Positions 1-9,731 of a DNA stretch of 64,000 bases are shown here, piece by piece. The notes beneath the pieces were generated by a model. The model was not told where the DNA came from and made no database searches. It saw only the letters and a program-made list of their open reading frames with translations. Source of the stretch: Rhodotorula mucilaginosa (Eukaryota; Basidiomycota; Microbotryomycetes; Sporidiobolales; Sporidiobolaceae). Within the stretch, counting starts at the first letter, position 1. The number at the start of each line of letters is the position of its first letter. Both the position numbers and the translations under genes were made by a program. The stretch is taken from NCBI GenBank assembly GCA_034406715.1, contig CP137864.1:248001-312000 (forward strand). The letters run 5' to 3'.

Positions 1-700
1 AGAGACTGCGTCTGATTCGCCACTTGCTCTTGATCCCTTATCGCCGCGTGCTCAGCCTCACGACGCGCTCTTATTCTCTTGCGGCCAACTTCAGCAGCGC
101 CTATTTCCGCCTTTACGTGCGCTTTTTGCGTGTCCGCCCGCATGAGGTCGAGTATCACCGCTCAAGAGCTTCATCTCTCCTCTTCAGACGGCGTAGGAGG
201 TGTCCTCGACGCTCCCTTGGGTTTGCTGGACCCCAGAGAGCCTCTGCGGTACCTCAAGGGCATCTTTGACCCTCCTACAGCCTCCCTCCGGACGTTGCTG
301 GCTAGATTTGCCACTATCGCCACTTCAACCCCGCAGACCCGCCATCTCGCCGACGCGCCGTGTGACGAAGCGTGTTTACTCGCCGCCGACGCGCTCAGGC
401 GGCGCGAGATTTGGACGGCGCAATCTACGACCCTGCCGCTACCCAGGACACGCTCCGGAACCGCACACCAGATCGATGTTGTGCTAGTGATTTGCCACTG
501 AGCGAGCTGGCGTGCCGCGCGGGGGTGGCAACGCTCGAGCTTATCAGACGGCGAGCTCAGCTCAAGACTGGAGCGCTTCCTCTCTTTCCTTCCTTGCCTT
601 CACTTGCACCGACAAGCTCTCTCCCCTGGCTATACGCTTGGACGCTCCCTGCTCCCATCCAGCATCCCTTCTTCAGTTCCGCGCCACACACCTCGCAAAG
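1..700. other. 5' flank, no gene recognised
   Basis: Pyrimidine-rich sequence upstream of the ATG at 701. Several overlapping open frames exist on both strands, but none starts with a convincing ATG or shows a recognisable protein. It is best read as promoter and 5' UTR of the next gene, possibly with the end of a gene that lies outside the window. Confidence 0.4.
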
Positions 701-2036
701 ATGTTCGGCTCGACGTTCCTCGCTGGCTGCAGCGCCGTGCTGCGCACGCTCGAAGGTCTGCTTGTGCCTGCTGCCACGTCTTCGGTGAGTCTCTGGCTTG
801 CTCCATAGCCTCTGCGCTCTCGAGCTCGCGTGCTGACTCAGCTTCGTCGTCGCCACTTCTCGCTCCTCGCAGACGCCGGCCCGCAACTTTTACCGGAACT
901 CGCGTGCCACCAACAAGCACAACTCGGTCTCTGACCCCGCCCCCGCTGTCCCGGTCGTCGAGAAGGCGGAGGAGGAGGACTCGCTCGAGTGCCCTCCGAG
1001 CCCGCCCGTCTCCGACTCGTCGTCCGTCTTCTCGCAGTCGTCCAGCGACTTGTTCGACTCGGACACCGAATGCGATGAAGAAGAGAAGCTCGACGCTCCT
1101 TTGCCAGCTCGCTCGCGCGCTTTCGCCCTCAAACTCGCCGCCCTCCACTTTTGGCTCTCGCGCTCCGACCTCTCGCCGGCAGACCGCGCTCATGTCCGCT
1201 CGTTCGGCATCCGGATGATCGAGTCGGAAGAGACCTACGAGATCCAGTACGAGCAGTCGCAACTGAATGTCAAGGCGGCCAAGTTTGTCGAGCGGGAGGA
1301 TGTCCGCAACGAGCGCCTGAGGGAGCGCCTCTCGCGCGCCCTTGACGACTTCGCACGCGAGCAACGACAGGCGGCGGAACTCGCTTGTCTTCCTGAGGCC
1401 GAGCAGTCTCCCGACGACGACTCTGTCGCGCGGCTGTACTGGCCGGCGCAGTCCCACTCGCGCACCATCTCCTCTGCCGTCGCCCTCATCGCCTCCACCG
1501 ACTCGCACACCATCGACCTCTCCCGCGCGCGGTCGTTTATCCGCCGGTCCCCTTCCTCTATGCGCCGCGCGCCTAGCGAACGGCCAGCCCGTTCCTTGGG
1601 CAAGTCGGAGTCGCTCCTCCGCTCGACGCTCGACGGCAGCGTCCGACCGGCGTACCGAGCTTACAAGCGGCGGGAGCAGCACGCTCAGGCAATGGCTCGC
1701 ATCGCTTCGGTCTCGCGACCGGTCGACGTCCCCCCTCGTTCCTGCTCCGGCTCCGGCGCCGTCTCGGAGGTTCAGCGACCGAGTCCGCGGAAATTCAGTG
1801 GGATCCCGCTCGAGAACCCGTCCGCCACCCCGAGCAAGGCCATCGGCCTCGGACGACCGCCTGTGCTGGCCAAGTCGACCCCAACGCCCCGGTCTCGCAT
1901 CCCGATTCCGATTGCAACGCCAATCAAGACCCCAACCCCGACCCCGACTCCCACTCCGAGCTGCGAAGGTCCTGCGCGGCGAGTGCGAAAATCGTACGGC
2001 GCGATTGAACAGCGACGGCCTCCTTTTCGTGTCTGA
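701..2036 (+). CDS. Hypothetical protein, 415 aa, charged and low-complexity
   Basis: Not recognised. Exon 1 is 701-784 (28 codons, ATG in a good context). The intron 785-872 runs from GTGAGT to CTCGCAG, and exon 2 is 873-2036; the frame is continuous and gives 415 residues. The N-terminus is short and mildly hydrophobic. An acidic Ser/Pro-rich stretch follows. Residues about 105-215 form the only folded-looking part: a helical, Arg/Glu-rich segment with motifs such as ALHFWLSRSDLS and FGIRMIESEETYEIQYE that may form a coiled coil. The C-terminal third is Ser/Pro/Arg-rich and ends in a (Thr-Pro)n run. It converges on the RhoGEF gene, with 382 bp between the stop codons. The exon structure is more secure than any function. 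Confidence 0.6.
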
Positions 2037-2418
2037 TCCCCTCCTCCCCTCCCATCTTTGGTGACTTCCATCTTGCGCGCTCTGGTCCTGGCGACTTGCT
2101 CTTCATCCCGCGCATGGCTCGCTTTTGTGAATAGTTGTTGTATGGAATAGAGACTCGTATTCGGAAAAAAGCCTGGCTCTTGACCGAGAGCTTTGTGGAG
2201 CTATTCCAACAGACCGGGAGCTGCCGACTGTTCGAGGTCATCGTGGAACGGACTCGTTGGGCTTGACATTCGTATGGGCAACCTCGTGCTAGGCGCGTAC
2301 CTCTCGTCTCCGAGCCAATAGCAACGCCAGGAGCGAATGTGAGACTGGAATGAAGTTGCGGGAGGAAGAACAAACAACAAGGAAAGAATTCTACGGCGAC
2401 AACGGGTGCCCGCCCGGA
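2037..2418. other. Convergent 3' intergenic region
   Basis: Lies between two stop codons facing each other (2036 and 2419). It is more AT-rich than its flanks and holds short A-runs around 2165, consistent with 3' UTRs. No gene is seen. Confidence 0.5.
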
Positions 2419-5400
2419 TCAGCTGCATCCTGCCTCCTCCTCCGCCCAGATGCTGTACAAGCCAAACGTCGAGTCTTCGCGACTGTCTGCGAGACGTCGT
2501 TGCGGTGGCGCTTCTCGGCGGCGCGGCAGTGGTGGTGGTGGTGGTGGTGGCGGCGACGCTGCTCTCTGCTCCTGCGCTTTGAGCATGTCGCTGACTGTCG
2601 GAGCGTCGTGATGGCGAGGCTGCGGCGACTGGACGGGCGAGAGAGGACGAGCATGGTCGCGCAACCGACCGGCAAACTTGGTCGGAGCGGGAGTCTGAAC
2701 TCGCGGCGACGCCCCGCCGCCGTTCTGCGACCGAGGTAAGGGTTTGACGGGCTGCGGTTCCTCCGTGTCGTATCGGAAGCTGTCTCGGGGAAGCGAGATG
2801 AGCTCCTTGTGGTTCAAGAGAGGTGATACAGTGAGGCTTACCTCATCTGGCTTTCCGCGTCCTCCTCTTCGGAGTGGCAGCTCTCGTCTTGGGCAGGTGC
2901 GGTACCACCCTTCCGTCGTTCGTAAAATAGCCTAAGCGCCTCGTCCGCCGCCTCGGGCGTTTCCCACCGCTCAATGCCGATAAATCGATCTATACGCCAA
3001 GCGCGTAAGCACTCTGGCAATACCGGGCCGAAGCTTGCAGGAGGAGGGGGGGTACTCACAAGTGTTTCGGAGGTCACCGCGCTTGTGCGGCTTGTCATGC
3101 TTGCTCTTCTTCGGCTTGATACCCGAAGGACCCGTCGGTACACTGCACAATTTGGGGCTGTCAGTATCAGTAAATGCTGCTGACACCAGCAAGCCTGAGC
3201 GCGTGAGACTCACTCGGTTTCACCGATCTTTTCGGCGCGGACGACGACGTCGGTGAACGTGATCAACCACTCTTTCGAGTTCTTCGCACGGGTCTCGCGC
3301 TTCAACGGAGCGGCCGATAGTCGCCGGTTCGGTTTCTGGGGTTGGAGGATCGCCAAGGGCGGAGCAGGCTTCTCGTCGAGGAGAATCCGTGCGCCGCGCG
3401 GAGCCATCAGAGCCTGGGGAACATCGGGCGTCAGCTTCATGCCGAGGACCATCAACTGTAGAGATGCAGCACACCTGATCGCGGATGCCGTCGATGCGCG
3501 CGAGAGCATCACGAGCCTGAGGACCGCAGGCGCTCGTCAGCGACTGGCAAGGTCACCTGCAGAAGCCGAAACAAACTGACCTTTTCCCGATCTTCCTCTT
3601 CAACCTTTTCATTCTCGATAGACCGTACGAGCGCATCGACCTCGAGCGCCATCGCTCGCGTCTGTTACATAAAGGCGGAAGATCAGTCGACCGACAAATC
3701 AAGCTAGTCTCAAGCTGTCACCGCACCTTTTCCCACTCGTGAGTCGTCGGATCTGCGTACCTCGGTGACCAGTCAGCATTAACTCAACAGATCGACAACA
3801 AGCACGAGAGGCGCACCAGTGTGATATAGCAAAGCCTGCATCAGCAACGGCAGCTTTGACAATCGCATCAGCGGCTTGCTCAGACAAATGCCCATATTAC
3901 TCTCCCCCGCCGCGGCCGCTTGCTCCTCCAGCTTTTGCAGCAAGACGCTGATGCGGGTCGTGTCCGAGTCGGCGGTCGACTTGTGGGACTTGAAGAGCCT
4001 TTTGCGGTTGCTGTCAGAGGTGGCGGCGGCGGCTGCCACGCGCAGATGCGAGTCGAGTTCGGCGAGCGCGTCTTCGAGGGAGACGATGTAGGTCGTGTAC
4101 GTGTGCAAGAACCAGGGCTATCGGTATGAGGATATAGTCAGGTCGCTTGCGTGGCGGAACAGTTGGTCTCCGCGCGCGCGCGCGCAAGAACTTGCCTGAT
4201 CGCTCCAGATGGCCGCCAATCCGCTGCGACAGGAATTCGGGAACACTCAGCACGACTGGCCTTCGAATGAGTGCCTTTGAGACGGGTTTTACAAGGAAAA
4301 CTCACCGGACGAGAGGAAACGCCTTGATCCACTGCTCTTTCCTGTCAGTCCCCGCGCAGCGCTCACATCAGCTCTTTTAGCACATCACGCAGACGACCAC
4401 GCTCAACTCACAGACGAGCGCTCAGGTCTTCGTGACCTTGCAGCATGTCGATCGTAGCTCCGAGGACTTTTCGCAAAGCTTCCGGCAAGGGCGGGACAGG
4501 TCGAGCCAGCTCTCCTGATCCCTCTGCGCCCCCAGCCTCGTAGAGCTTTACCCTCCTTGACGACGACGAAGATGCCGGTCTGAAGAAAGAGTCTCGAGCT
4601 CGAGAACCGAGTGACGCGAGTCTCCCAGTCGAGGCAGTCGCAGAGAGCGGTACAAGCGGAGGTGGTGGTGGCGGTGTGAGCATCGAAGTCCGTCGCGCTC
4701 CGGTCGGCAAATCTGGTAAAGAAGGACGGCCGAGGTAACTTCGCGTCGGTGGGCGAGAAGCATGGTGATACTCATCGCTCGAGTAGGAGCTGTCGGGCGC
4801 GAAATCGAGCGCGCTCAAGTCTCGTGCCGATTCGGAGGATGGTGCTGCTGGTGGTGGTGGTTGCGGGCTCGGCGACCTCGAGAACCGCGAAGCGATTGGG
4901 AGTTCGGCGTTCGATGTGCTCGCCGTCGTTGTTGGCGGCGGCGGGCTCGCAGGATAAGGCGAGAGCGTCCGCGTCGAAGAAGACGGTTGAGGAGAGACGG
5001 AGAACGAACGCTGCGGTATCGGAGACGACGAGGAAGTCAAGTGCGGGTGGAGAAGCGGGTACGAGTAGTGTTCGACGAGGGAGCGGAGTTCGGCGACGTA
5101 TCTGCGACGCGGGCAAGGGGCGAGCGAAAATCAGCACCTTCTCTCGCGTATATGCAATCATCGGAAACGCACCGTTCCTCGCTCGCAACGACTTCCCAGC
5201 TGGTGAGATCGCAACATAGGTCAACTCAGGCGGGCGGTGAGCGCCAAAAAGACGGAGCAAGTCCCTTCGTACACTCACAGGATCTCCTGCCTCGTTCGTT
5301 CCCGCGCCGACAGGTTCGCCACCAAGTCGGGACTGACCATCTCGGACCACGTAGTCGGAGCTGCAGGGGGGGGGAGTACACTCATCAGTCCTGCGCAATC

Positions 5401-6047
5401 CACAATCAGAGAGAGAGATGGGCCATAAACTCGCCGTAGATCTGGGTCGGGTCTCGATCTCCCTCCCCTTCTTCTACCTCGTGCGATCGCGAGGTATAAG
5501 ACCTCGCCGTGTTTCGGCTGCGCGAGTCCCTCACGACGGACAACTGGGACGCCGACCTGGGCGAAAGGCTACGTTTGTCATTGTCGTCGTCGTGAGAATG
5601 GCTGCCGTCGCGGCGGACCGGTTCTTTCGCGGCTGTCGTCGCTTCCTCGACCGAGAGGAATGCCGGTCCGAGATGCGCGTCTCGCCCGTTCCGATCGATG
5701 AGCACTTTTCGCGGCCGTTCCGCTATCGCCTCCTCGGAAGGAGCTCGTTCAACTGGGCGGATCTCGTCCAGTCGAGGGCTCGAACCTCTTCTTGCTCCTC
5801 CCATCGTCGCCGCCGCCGCCGCCTCCTGTCCGCTCGTGCCGGCTTCCTTGACCGTATCCCGTTGTTCCAACGGCGACAGTCCCAGTCCCCTCAAGGGCGT
5901 GGTGGTCGAGCCAGTCGACGCTGATGATGACGGGGGCGACGCCTTCTGATGAGCGGACGAAGGAGAAGCTGGCGAACGAGGACGACGAGCTGGTGCGGCT
6001 TTATCGGCTTGAGAGCTCTTCTTCCGTGAGCGCCAGAACTTGAGCAT
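2419..6047 (-). CDS. Dbl-family Rho guanine nucleotide exchange factor (DH-PH)
   Basis: Predicted GDP/GTP exchange factor for a Rho/Cdc42-type GTPase, acting in polarity and actin control. It starts at the ATG at 6047 (MLKFWRSRKK). The first ~200 residues are Ser/Pro-rich and disordered. The DH domain is rebuilt across spliced exons: LRKVLGATIDMLQGHEDL, then EQWIKAFPLVRG, AAIWSDQPWFLHTYTTYI, a long helix, and the conserved CLSKPLMRLSKLPLLMQALL followed by YHTDPTTHEWEK. A PH-like segment follows (EWLITFTDVVVRAEKIGET ... TYRFIGIERWE). The C-terminus is Pro-rich with an eight-Pro run (coded near 2530, where the + strand reads as TGG repeats), a possible SH3 target. One intron (4195-4118) is GC-AG: CAG|GCAAGT. 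There are many introns; the junctions near 5100-5270 are unresolved. The DH call is solid. The specific GTPase is unknown. Confidence 0.8.
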
Positions 6048-6469
6048 GTCGGCTATGCATGCATAGACTCTAGTGTCAGCTGGGGCAGGGAGAGATCGTG
6101 AGATTGATTCTCTCGAAGTTGAAACAATTTCCTCTCGTCGCGTCGCGTCTAACTAGAGTACGATCCTCGATCAACGCCATCCAGGTCAGCAGTCTACGCA
6201 GAGACGAGTTCAAGCTCGAAAGAGACGACGCGACTCTGTACTGTCAATCTCGCGAAGCTTTGGCGACGGAAACGAAGGCCGAACACACAAGCTCCTCTCC
6301 AACCGCAGCTCGACTTGAGGGATACAGTATGAATCCTTCAGACAAATGATGGTTGCCCTCTAGATAAAGAAAGAAACTTCTATACCGAGGACCTCTTTTC
6401 TCCTGGCGAGGAACCTCGTCCATGCAATATGCGAAATGGTGGCGACCAGACCAGCGACCGCGCCTTTTC
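6048..6469. other. Intergenic, promoter side of RhoGEF
   Basis: Separates the RhoGEF start (6047) from the stop of the next minus-strand gene (6470), so it should hold the RhoGEF promoter and the 3' UTR of the phosphatase gene. No convincing ORF or RNA gene is seen. Confidence 0.4.
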
Positions 6470-7670
6470 TTACTCGTTGACGCTGTACAAGTTCAACCCG
6501 AGCAGCGACCGCTCCTGAAAGTTGCGGTGCTGGAACCCGAGTTTGTGCAACGCGCCCGTGTCGGCGACAAAGATCCGACCTTGCGCGATCTCGAGTTGGC
6601 ACCATCGCGTGCTGCGCGCGGTGTGTGCGTCGCGTCCCGTCAGTCAATCTCAATTCACTATCCGAGCGCTGTCTCTGGTTTTAGCGGGCGGGGAGAGAGG
6701 GCACGTACATGAAGCAGCGGCTAAAGTGACCGTGAGAGACGACGACAATGTCGCCGTGGTGGCCTTCCGTGTCCTCCTTGCCGTGGTGAGCGCTGCGGGA
6801 GGGGGAAGATTCATGACAGGGTTCAGCCTCTTGCTTATCCTGAGTGTATGTGTAGCCTTCTGGGCCTTTTTGCGGAGGAAAGAAAAGGGCAAAGCGCTCC
6901 GGTCGACTCGAGTCGAGTTGAAAGGAAAAAAGGCGAAGTTCTCGAAGGAAAGATTCCGGGAAAGAGAGAAGGGGGCACGAATGAAAAGAAGGGGGCACGA
7001 ATGAAAAGAAGGGCTCACTCTGCCATGTCGACAATCTTTTTGATGACGCGGTCGCAGCGGTCTCGGATCTGGTCGGGCGATTCCCCCTCGGGGCAACCCA
7101 TGGTCCAGATGTCCCAGTCGTCGCCAATCTCGGACCGGATCGTCGAGGTCGTCTTGCCTGCGCGTCGCGAGTCTCTCGTCGGTCAGTCAAGTGTGCTCTC
7201 GTCGTTTGCGTTTGACCCGGGGAGGCAAAGCCATCCCCGAGAGAGGAGGAAGAGCGCGCACCTTCACAGACTCCATATTCCCATTCCCTCACATCCTCCT
7301 CGACGGAGCAGCTCGGCTTCTTGTCGACATCTTGGAACAACAAGTCGTACGTCTTTTGGGCGCGCTGCCTCGGCGAGACAAACACGTGTTGGATGTGGGC
7401 CGGGTCGAGGATCTTTCCCTGGCCGACGATGCGAGTCCCGAGTTGGCGGACGATGGATTCGCCGTGAGAGGTCAGGGGGATGTCGGTCAATCCGGTCTGC
7501 AGTGGGGCCAAAGTGTCAGTACGCGTCAAGGAATAGCCAGGTGGACACCCGAGGAGGGAACTTGCATGTTGGCCCGAGAGGGACCACTCGGTCTCGCCGT
7601 GTCGGATGACAAACACGCGCGGGAGGCGAGGCTTCTTCGCAGCGGCGGGGGATTCCTTGGGCGGGGCCAT
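6470..7670 (-). CDS. SHB17: Histidine phosphatase, sedoheptulose-1,7-bisphosphatase (Shb17-like)
   Basis: Phosphoglycerate-mutase-fold phosphatase. Yeast Shb17 hydrolyses sedoheptulose-1,7-bisphosphate and feeds carbon into ribose phosphate (riboneogenesis) in the cytosol. Exons 7670-7566, 7496-7262, 7157-7019, 6792-6709 and 6611-6470 join in frame to 234 residues (yeast Shb17 is 271). The catalytic VIRHGETEWS lies near residue 21 and is followed by TGLTDIPLTSHGE. FVSPRQRAQKTYDLL, EEDVREWEYG and the second histidine motif VVVSHGHFSRCF follow in family order. This pattern matches Shb17 more closely than glycolytic mutase. Intron 1 is GC-AG (CAT|GCAAGT). Intron 3 is long (226 nt) and carries a 20-nt tandem repeat. 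The upstream frame is open beyond the ATG, but MAPPKES is the natural start. It is divergent from the eL43 gene. Confidence 0.85.
6971..7010. repeat. 20-nt tandem duplication in SHB17 intron 3
   Basis: Two exact copies of GGGGGCACGAATGAAAAGAA at 6971-6990 and 6991-7010, followed by a three-base partial copy. The array begins 7 nt inside the intron, next to the 5' splice site (7018/7017 on the minus strand). Confidence 0.9.
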
Positions 7671-8319
7671 GCCGTCTATAAGTAGAAAGAGAGAGAGAGC
7701 GAGAGAGCCGAGGGTTGAAAGCGGTGACGGAATGAAACGTGCAAGTTTTTCGAGCACCTCGCTCCCGCCTCTCAAGAGGGTTGAAGAGAGCTCTATAATT
7801 CCCAGTATGGTATAGTGAATAGGTGTAAATGGGTATGGCGATACTCGGAGGCGAGAGTGGAGATGAGCTCTGCCAGCAGCTGGCGCTCGTCGAGGTCGAG
7901 CTGAGCGAACCGCGCGCGCTCTCCTCGCCTTCTCCGTGTCCTCGTCGTCCCAACCAGGTCCACCCTCCATCGTGCGTACAGCCTGACTGGGCTAGTCTGT
8001 GTTCTCTAGACTGACTGTCCCCCTCTACCCTGTGCCCCTCCCGCGCCCTGCCCTTGACCGCCGACACCCGACTCGGAACACCGCCTTGCGCTCGCTCCTT
8101 TCTCGACACTCGATCTCGCCTCGGCTCACCACGACTCGCCAAACACCGCGCCCCTCCCTCTCTGAACGCCTGTACCGACTCTGTCCATCACATTTGCGAC
8201 GCTGTCACTCGCCACCGCCCTCTCTCGACTCGACGTGGACGGAAATGAAACCACCCCGTGTGTGACCGACCACCCGCTTCTCCGCCCATCTCCGTCAAAC
8301 GACGACGACGCACGCGCAG
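7671..8319. promoter_or_regulatory. Divergent promoter region, SHB17 / eL43
   Basis: 649 bp between two divergent ATGs. The eL43 side (8000-8310) is strongly pyrimidine-rich on the + strand, with repeated CTCTC and CACC blocks, as is common before fungal ribosomal protein genes. A GA-rich microsatellite lies at 7686-7705. No coding sequence is supported. Confidence 0.5.
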
Positions 8320-8921
8320 ATGACGAAGCGCACCAGAAAGGCCGGCGTCACGGGCAAGTACGGTGTCGTAAGTCTCACCGCTTTCGAGGATGATGCGGAA
8401 CCGGGCGGGCAGGCCTCCTCGCCCCCGCTGTGGTCCGAAAAGAAGAGGTCAAATGGGGTACTAAAGACGCCCGCCCGTGAAACAACAGCGTTACGGTGCG
8501 ACTCTGAGGAAGTCGATCAAGAAGATGGAGATCACCCAGCACGCTACCTACACGTGAGTCTCGCTCCCCTCTTCACGGGTCAACCCACAGGGGTACTGAT
8601 CCCACGCTCGCTCGCGCTCGCGTTGCAGGTGCACCTTCTGCGGCAAGGACTCTGTCAAGCGTACTGCCGTCGGAATCTGGCACTGCAAGGCGTGCAAGAA
8701 GACGACTGCCGGCGGCGCCTGGACCGTCTCGACCACCGCGGCCGCGACTGTCCGGAGGTGAGCGCGCCCTTCCCGTCCCGCTCCCTGACGAACTCGCGCG
8801 CGCGCCTCTCTGCTGCCGTTGCGCCGAGTCATCTGGAGTTTCGTGTCGAAGCGGCGAGAATTGACGCGTCCCATCTCTTTGCAGTACCGTCCGTCGTCTC
8901 CGCGAGCTCGCCGAGGTCTAA
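8320..8921 (+). CDS. RPL43: 60S ribosomal protein eL43 (L37a family)
   Basis: Structural protein of the large cytosolic ribosomal subunit. Exons 8320-8367, 8489-8553, 8629-8757 and 8885-8921 join in frame to exactly 92 residues, the usual family length. It begins [16 protein letters not shown]. The zinc ribbon is complete: [11 protein letters not shown] and, further on, [16 protein letters not shown] give the CX2C...CX2C ligands. The end [12 protein letters not shown] is typical. Exon 1 is short and ends after 16 codons, as in many fungal ribosomal protein genes. All introns are GT-AG. The next gene downstream converges from the other strand. Confidence 0.97.
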
Positions 8922-9316
8922 ACCACTCACCCAACCCGATACTCTCAAATCTCGTGGTTGTCTGTGTGGCTCGACTTTGTCTTTCTCTCTCGCGGGCGGT
9001 TGTACCCCGCTCTCCCTCTCCCTCGGTGCAATGGGAACTCGTCCCAAAACTTTTCGACCTCCACACCATGACGCTTTGTTCCACAAGAGAGAGAGATGAA
9101 GCGGAGGAGATTACGAGGGTTGCCGAGATGTCTCCTGGTGGGCTGGGCTGGGAAGAGATGGGGATTATGGTGGTGTCGGAACGTCTCGGGGGTCCCTGTG
9201 GAGGGACAAACCGCGACGGGCTTCTCGGCTACGGGCTCCTCTCTCCTCTGGCCTGACCTCGGCTATGGTCCCGAGTGCGAGAGCTTCTGCTGCTGCTACT
9301 GCTGCTGAGAGGTCTC
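8922..9316. other. Convergent 3' intergenic region
   Basis: 395 bp between the eL43 stop and the stop of the small minus-strand gene. No further gene is seen. Confidence 0.5.
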
Positions 9317-9618
9317 TCACGGCGGTTCGTCCCGCTGGTGAGGATTGTTGGAGACGATGAGCCGCGACTGCTCTCCATTCGGGTCGCCATCGTCTGGATC
9401 TGACCACCCGTCTTGGGTGGCTTCTTGATCGCACCACCAACAACAGCAAGAGGGAGTGGAAGAATCGGTGCAGTAGAATCTCGTTCCTGTAGAACGTCTG
9501 GAGCGAGTCAGGATGAGTGCGAGAGAGAGAGAAGGAGGGGACACTTGCGGGTGGAAGCGAACGAGGAGAGGACGCCGTCCAAGAGGATCCCGATAAATTG
9601 CATGCACAAGTCTGCCAT
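9317..9618 (-). CDS. Small hypothetical protein with a CCCWWC motif, 84 aa
   Basis: Not recognised. ATG at 9618; exon 9618-9545, a 47-nt intron (GTGTCC...CTCCAG) and exon 9497-9317 join in frame to 84 residues. The first ~20 residues (MADLCMQFIGILLDGVLSSF) are hydrophobic and could be a signal or membrane anchor. Next come FYCTDS and a Cys/Trp cluster CCCWWC, which suggests palmitoylation or metal binding. The tail is acidic and polar. Its start is 113 bp from the cactin start on the opposite strand, so the two share a compact divergent promoter. Without splicing, other frames end early. The model depends on one short intron and no homology, so it is tentative. Confidence 0.4.
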
Positions 9619-9731
9619 TCACTCTTTACTCTTTGCTGCAGTCAACTCGGTGGAAGAGGAGGGAGAGTGACGTCCTCGACGCTTGCACTTTGACAGCTCA
9701 CCGCGTCGTCTCGCTTGAACGGGCTACAAGT
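9619..9731. promoter_or_regulatory. Compact divergent promoter, small ORF / cactin
   Basis: Only 113 bp separate the two divergent start codons. If both models are right, this short stretch must serve both transcripts. No specific element is identified. Confidence 0.4.

Noticed and set aside
7671-7970. N-terminal extension of the SHB17-like protein
   Set aside because: The frame is open upstream but lacks a good ATG and matches nothing in the family; the start at 7670 puts the catalytic motif at the normal distance.
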